Source: Bolinopsis microptera (lineage: Eukaryota; Ctenophora; Tentaculata; Lobata; Bolinopsidae). Taken from it: DNA of 64,000 nucleotides. Positions 59,001-64,000 of this stretch are shown piece after piece (position 1 is the stretch's first letter; every line of letters starts with the position of its first letter). The stretch is taken from the NCBI RefSeq assembly GCF_026151205.1, contig NC_087084.1, positions 3,566,845-3,630,844 of the forward strand, written 5' to 3'. Below the pieces are notes generated by a model, which had not been told where the DNA came from, did no database searches, and saw nothing but the letters and a program-made list of their open reading frames with translations. The position numbers were made by a program, and so were the translations under genes.

Positions 59001-60282
59001 GGAGGTAGAGGTGCTAAGACACTGGTTCTCGATATTATCGTCGCACGCCTTTTCTCCCCGACATATCATAAATTTGGAAAATGAGGACATATATCCGTTC
59101 ATAAGACAATATCCTCCAACCTTGGCGGTATCAGAGCAGTTTGTCTGATATGGTGCATAATTCTTGCAATAATGTAATAAATTACCGTCCTGGTATTCCT
59201 TGCCAAAAGCATACTCCATCTGATGACATCGTGTTATATTTAGAACAGGAACTATTCTTCCTGTTTTGGAATGTTCACAAGTGTACTGTGTCTCGTTGGT
59301 AACAGCACAGTTCTCTTCGTCTTCTCCGCCATTGCAATCCTTAACACCATCACATATCCAGCTAGCTGGAAAGTGATAATTCTCTATACCCCAGTCGTTG
59401 CAACTGATACCGTAGTGGTATCCTCCACAATCGGCCTCGTCTTCACAATTCCAGGAGTCGCACACTCCATCGCAGACATCTTTGGATAATAATCTTTTTC
59501 CACTCGGCAGGGTTATCCATTTCATTGAATAATCAGAATAATCAGCATCTGAACACCCTGTCTCATCTAGATCGGTATTCACACAGTCTCGTTGTCTGTT
59601 GCAGTGAAGGCCTCTGTCTTTCATTTCAACGGTTGTCGACATTTGCCCTGAGTCCAGTTTGACACAGATATAGCTTCCACATAGAGTCTCTTTATTTGTT
59701 ATCCTGTCCATTGTCGTCGTGCCGCAGACTTGGTAAAAGTGCTTATCTTTGGAGCACAAACCTGCTATTTTGTTAGTATGCAAGCCGTCGCTGGTATATA
59801 ATGGAAAAGTGGAATAATATTCCTTTGAGTTATGGCACTTGTAGCGGGACACTCTTTCATCTGATTCACATACATACTTCAGGAATCCTTTTTCTTCTTT
59901 CAAACTGCACTCTGTGAGATATTTTGTGTTGACGATTGATGATGTGATTTAGCCATTTAAACAAATTTAGTCTTATGATAGTGCCCAGGAATTCAAATCT
60001 AGATCGTTTCCTCAAATTTTAACTAAACGATACAACAGATTGTTGTGATGATCTATTTTAAATTAAAAAGTGGTATATTTTCATAAAAATCAACAGCTTG
60101 CTTTTGAAAAGTCGCCAAATTTTGAAGGAGATTCAGCAACCTCTGGCATTTTAAAAATAACCTTGGGATTGAGCTGGTGTAGAATAATATCTTAGACTTA
60201 TTGTATCATATGCGCTAGAAACTGTACTATCCTGAGCTTTTGAATACGTCCAGGTCCAAAGAATCAGCAACACTAACAACAT
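56088..60282 (-). CDS. LDLa-repeat rhodopsin-class GPCR with repetitive C-tail
   Basis: Cell-surface receptor resembling molluscan GRL101-type and relaxin-receptor-like GPCRs, but with no leucine-rich repeats seen. Ligand unknown. Exon 1 (60282-60162) encodes a signal peptide (MLLVLLILWTWTYSKAQ). Exon 2 (59911-56088) completes 1314 aa; the junction is phase 1. The ectodomain has about nine LDLa-like modules, some degenerate (CDGVKDCNGGEDEENC, CNLVDDCGDGSDEESC, CDGSYDCMDLSDEC). Seven membrane segments span about residues 670-1035, starting VLSWVIGFLAIVANLVILV. LTRIYG stands in place of DRY, and helix 7 ends NPLIYD. The cytoplasmic tail (about 1088-1314) has 13 acidic units of 17-22 aa around NNNQVGDINLE. 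The stop TAA lies within the repeat array, which continues in frame for one more unit after it. The ATG lies 10 nt after ACACATTTAG. Confidence 0.9.
56091..56780 (-). repeat. Coding minisatellite of the GPCR tail
   Basis: Tandem units of about 54-66 bp encode D-N-N-N-Q-V/A-G/E-D-I-N-L-E-type peptides. Two alternating subtypes (NNNQVGDINLDLDLAGEG and NNNNQAEDINLEVTGED) form a higher-order repeat in the middle. The array runs past the stop to about 56035. Confidence 0.9.
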
Positions 60283-60387
60283 AAACCTCGTACTAAATGT
60301 GTTATAGTTAAGTACAGTTAGAGAGAATGAATAGATATTAGATATACATAATGAAATCTAATAGCATAAACCTAGTTATACTGAATT
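60283..60387 (-). other. Upstream region of the GPCR gene
   Basis: No promoter motif recognised. ACACATTTAG ends 10 nt before the GPCR ATG and resembles a splice acceptor. Confidence 0.3.
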
Positions 60388-60812
60388 AAGGGGGCCGGGG
60401 GTCTTCATAAATATTCTCTTGCAATTGAATTTATAGTTGTTTTTGATAGATAAGAGGGGAGTGATATCTACCAGCTGCTTTTGATCCCATGGAAAAACAT
60501 TGTTCCTAGCCGAAATTATCGCCGGTCTAAGGTCTGGGCTTATGTGTAATTGTATTGTGCGAAGTGCGAAGTCTAAAAATCTATCTTCGCCTACATTTTT
60601 TGAGCCATCACCCTGAAACTTTAAAAGAGATCTTTCATACAAAATTTTGAGATAGGTCTTTAAAATTTTTTTATTAAATTTTGGAAATCTTGGACCTATT
60701 TTTACATGGGACGAAAAGCAGCCTAGCTGATAGATATCACTCCCCTCTATTAGTCTAGTATCAGAAACAACTATAAAATCAATTTCGAGAGAATTTTGAT
60801 GAAGACCCCTTT
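60388..60812. mobile_element. TIR element (MITE), about 425 bp
   Basis: The left arm (about 60395-60480) and right arm (about 60735-60812) are inverted repeats: GGGGTCTTCAT, TTATAGTTGTTT and GAGGGGAGTGATATCTA pair across. No coding potential. Exact ends and target duplication are uncertain. Confidence 0.65.
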
Positions 60813-63800
60813 TTTTTACCCTTGGTTTTTTTGAATGAAACTAACTTTATATAAACGGTAAGCCTAAACTACACATTCTCTACGATTATCAGCTCAATAT
60901 CTACCTAACTGTGGATTCTGTGTTCAAATAATCATAAAAAATGAACAAAATCGCCCATATCTCAGTTCGCAATATTTGCGAAACTGATTTCGCTCAAAAC
61001 AATAGAACTCAGTAAGTTTTGTATTGGAATTTTGAGTTAGGCCTTTAAAAAGATTTGGCGGCCAAATTCTGAAAAATGCACAGCAAGTTCTATTATTGAT
61101 ATTTGACTAATTGATGGGCCAAAATCGATCAAATTTGGTGCGTATGCCCAAATGTGGGCATATAGTTTTTAGCTCATAACTCAGTAATTTTTTGTCCAAT
61201 CTTAATGAAAATTCATATACGAGTTCAGGAGACCACTAGCTACAAGTAGAGAACCTTAAATCTGGTTTTTGGGCATGTTCAGGGTATTTGGCTCAATTGG
61301 GCCCGCAGGCACTGTTTGATGGTTGGGGTCCGGGACCCCCTCAAAAGTTCGGTCACTGGTCTTGGTTTGTTGATCAACTGCTGTCTCGAAATCAAGTTTC
61401 ACAAAAAAATACCTATTAGATTTAGTAGTTTGTAAGTTTCGAGAGAGAGAGAGTCTAGTTGTTTGTATTGTGTTCGGAACATTTATTTATTTGTGAGGCT
61501 TTGATCCTACTTGGCCCACTAAACAGTTAGACCCTGCCCCAGGTTCTGTCTTTTTAATTTAAGTGCCCAGTATACCTTAGTCGGTAATATTATGGGGGGT
61601 CTAATTGGGTCCTTTTCGGGCCAAAGCACCATATTTATTACAGTCCATATTTTTACCCCCCCATAATTTAACCCCCCCATAATTTAAACCCCCCCCCCCC
61701 CCCCCCCCGAGTCAAATTTTGGTGTATCTTTAAATGGTATATCAGTCATAATATGGTTAACGTTTCTTTCATTCACGCCCAGGCCCCAGAAGTATGCTTA
61801 CGTTATTGTTTGTTGAATTGAAGCTAGTTCTGGTTCAAAAAGTCCGATTTATCTACTATTCCCCCCATCCTTTCAATTTGAGGGGTTAACTAGGAACAAC
61901 TTCAGATGAATAATACAAACTCAGCAGCAACTGTTTCGTTGCAGTGTACAATTTGTGAGCTGTACGGGCTAAAACATATATATATAGGGGAGCTTGTGAA
62001 TATTTACACGATGCAACTGACAACTGGATTTCAATCACCAGATTTCGATAGCAGTCAGTCCCACATTCTAAAATAACGCTCCATGTTTAGCAGAACAAAT
62101 GTACTTTAACACTTAATATGGATCGAATATCTATTGTAAAAATATTAAATCTGGTGTGAAACTGAAAGCGGCAATGTGGTTATAATTGCGAAAACAATTT
62201 GATCAATATTTTCGATTTGAGATTATTTTACGAAAGGAAAGTCGCAGTTAAAAGTGTGGGGGTCAAATTTGGTTCTTTTGGGCCAAAGAACCATATTTAT
62301 AACAGTCCATATTTTTAATATGGTGAGTTTCTCATGCTGTCACATCACGTAATTGTCTTTTCAAGACTTCCGGCCTACAAGCGTTTTAGAAAAGTATAGA
62401 AAGCCTGAGACGAAGCATTTTATTTGAAACCAATTATATTGTGAGACTGGAGATCGCATAAATTTGTGAAACCAACGAAGACCACAGGGGGGAAGCCAAG
62501 GCGTATTTTAGGGTATTATGGGGAATGCCATTAATAGATTTTGGAAAGCACCCATAATAAAGTCCCCCATAATACCCCAAAATTACCCAAAATAATTATA
62601 AATATTCATTGTGGGCAACAGTTTCCGTTTACACAAACCAGTTTCAGTCCATTGTTCAGTGCATGTTTTAGTCGAAATTGTAGTCTGCCTAGATAATAAA
62701 TTAGATCAGGAAAAAAAATTGTTAGACTCAAGATCAACAGCCAAATTTCTGAACTGTTGCTCTGCTCATGCTTATGACTTATAGTTATTAAATTATTATA
62801 TTCCCCTTTATACTCATGGATCTGGTAACATTCCCGTCTAAAACATTTTGGCCCCGGGGCCGGGTTTGAGACTTGGAATACCTAAGGAAACGATCGGAAA
62901 CAAATTTTGCTTGGGTAGAAATTTTTACTATGGACTTATGGAGTATGTTGCAGTTTTGCGCAATCGACCACGCTTTTTTTGGCGCTTTTGCGACTTTGAA
63001 ATAAAACTTTGGCCTCTAGCTCTGATTAGAGTCAAAAGCCACACTTGGGTATAAAGATGTCCAGCATTATCACATTTAGGGGTGTACAGCATAAGTCCTA
63101 TGACATTAGGACATTAGTTATGAGGCTGCACCTATTTGCGCTATCGTGATAATTGCAATTACAGAACTTTATAATAGTAAGATATCTCGGCTTCTGAAGA
63201 AGCTAAAAGCTCAAAATGGACATTTAAATTTTCAAATGATCACATTTAGTCGGGTAGAACATATAATGTCAAAGTTATTAGTCATCAAATTGCTGAGTTA
63301 TTAGGCCAAAACCCATTTTTACATTGTCGCGTGTTGCGACTACAGCACTTAAAATCAAAATTACTCGGTTTCTGATTGGAGTTAGGAGCTTAGATTGGGC
63401 AGTAAAATGATCATACTGAGTGGGGTACCGGGTAAAGCCTAGTTTCAACGTCTTCAGGCATCAGGCTGTCGAGTTAATAAACCAAAAGCTTGCTAGACCA
63501 AAGGCTTGCAAATTTCATCATCTAGAAAAGCCAGTTTTTGTCAAAGCAACAGCTCCAGGTTGGCGTTTTCAATAATGCAACGAGAGTAATCTCCCAGCTA
63601 GGGTAGGCGAGGCTATGACATTATTATGCTAATCCCCTGGGGCTCCTAGAAGGATAGAAACCGTAAAGTGGGCGGTCAGCAATCTTCCTTGCCTTCAAAC
63701 CTTTTGTTTCACACATTTCCTGGCCTCACGAGTTCTTGGATTAGCCCAGAACACCAGATAATTTTGAACAATTTGGTTGCTCGTATACGGATCTTACAAC

Positions 63801-64000
63801 CACACTGAATATTCAACGCTCATTTGAGTGGATCTAACTGGCGTCCTGGTGGATTTAATCGATCGCATTACCGTATCATAGGCTACCAGTACCACGTCTC
63901 GTGTAACCCAGGATTTGGTTTAGGATCGGACACTCTTAACAACGATAGAGGAGCGGTCTACACGCTCACAGGCTACCACGTCTCGTGTAACACCAGGATT
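60813..64000. other. Repeat-rich intergenic end of window, no gene seen
   Basis: A direct repeat around GGGCCAAAG(C/A)ACCATATTTAT lies at 61618-61655 and 62279-62318. A C run lies at 61687-61708. A hairpin GGGTATTATGGGG..CCCCATAATACCCC lies at 62511-62577. The segment 63120-63430 resembles the interior of the MITE at 21.0-22.0 kb. ACCACGTCTCGTGTAAC occurs at about 63890 and 63977, perhaps the start of a tandem array leaving the window. Confidence 0.45.

Noticed and set aside
1-64000. tRNA, rRNA or snRNA genes, including an SL RNA
   Set aside because: No cloverleaf with A and B boxes and no rRNA segment was recognised by eye; a covariance search was not possible.

Overview
The window is nuclear DNA from an animal. 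Its genes are split by many GT-AG introns (mostly 100-500 bp) and sit among decayed retroelements, DNA transposons, foldback elements and minisatellites in AT-rich sequence. An ASEF/collybistin-type RhoGEF, an LDLa-repeat rhodopsin-class GPCR and a secreted discoidin-like protein point to a metazoan. The GPCR type, the transposon mix (Merlin, hAT, Penelope-like, PHD-ORF1 LINE) and possible spliced-leader acceptors in front of every gene fit an early-branching, perhaps hydrozoan-like, invertebrate. The species is inferred, not shown.

Layout. 1-7.0 kb: non-coding, rich in CACGTG E-boxes, with NF-Y/E-box composites and a 15-copy 23-bp E-box array. 7.0-13.3 kb (+): ten-exon RhoGEF of 490 aa. 13.3-38.3 kb: gene-poor and repeat-rich. 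It holds a Penelope-like GIY-YIG relic, LINE ORF1 and RT relics, several terminal-inverted-repeat elements, a homopolymer-swollen stretch, and a 5.1-kb hAT-type element with an exact 8-bp target duplication that contains an intact LINE ORF1. 38.4-46.9 kb (+): fourteen-exon mitochondrial i-AAA protease (YME1-like, 617 aa). Its third intron carries an opposite-strand secreted discoidin-like gene framed by inverted repeats. 47.3-48.1 kb (+): single-exon isopentenyl-diphosphate isomerase. 48.8-56.1 kb (+): an unrecognised seven-exon gene whose last intron was expanded from about 0.4 kb to 5.2 kb by two Merlin-type transposons. 56.1-60.3 kb (-): two-exon LDLa-GPCR of 1314 aa with a 13-unit repetitive cytoplasmic tail. 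60.3-64.0 kb: repeats and no recognisable gene.

The genes have unrelated roles: small-GTPase signalling, inner-membrane proteolysis, isoprenoid synthesis and cell-surface reception. The YME1-like, isomerase and unknown genes are head to tail on the + strand. The most notable structures are the paired Merlin elements with exact 8-bp duplications and kilobase-scale arms, the gene nested between inverted repeats, the hAT element carrying a LINE ORF1, the fixed-spacing NF-Y/E-box composites, and an acceptor-like AG 1-16 nt before the start codon of all six genes.
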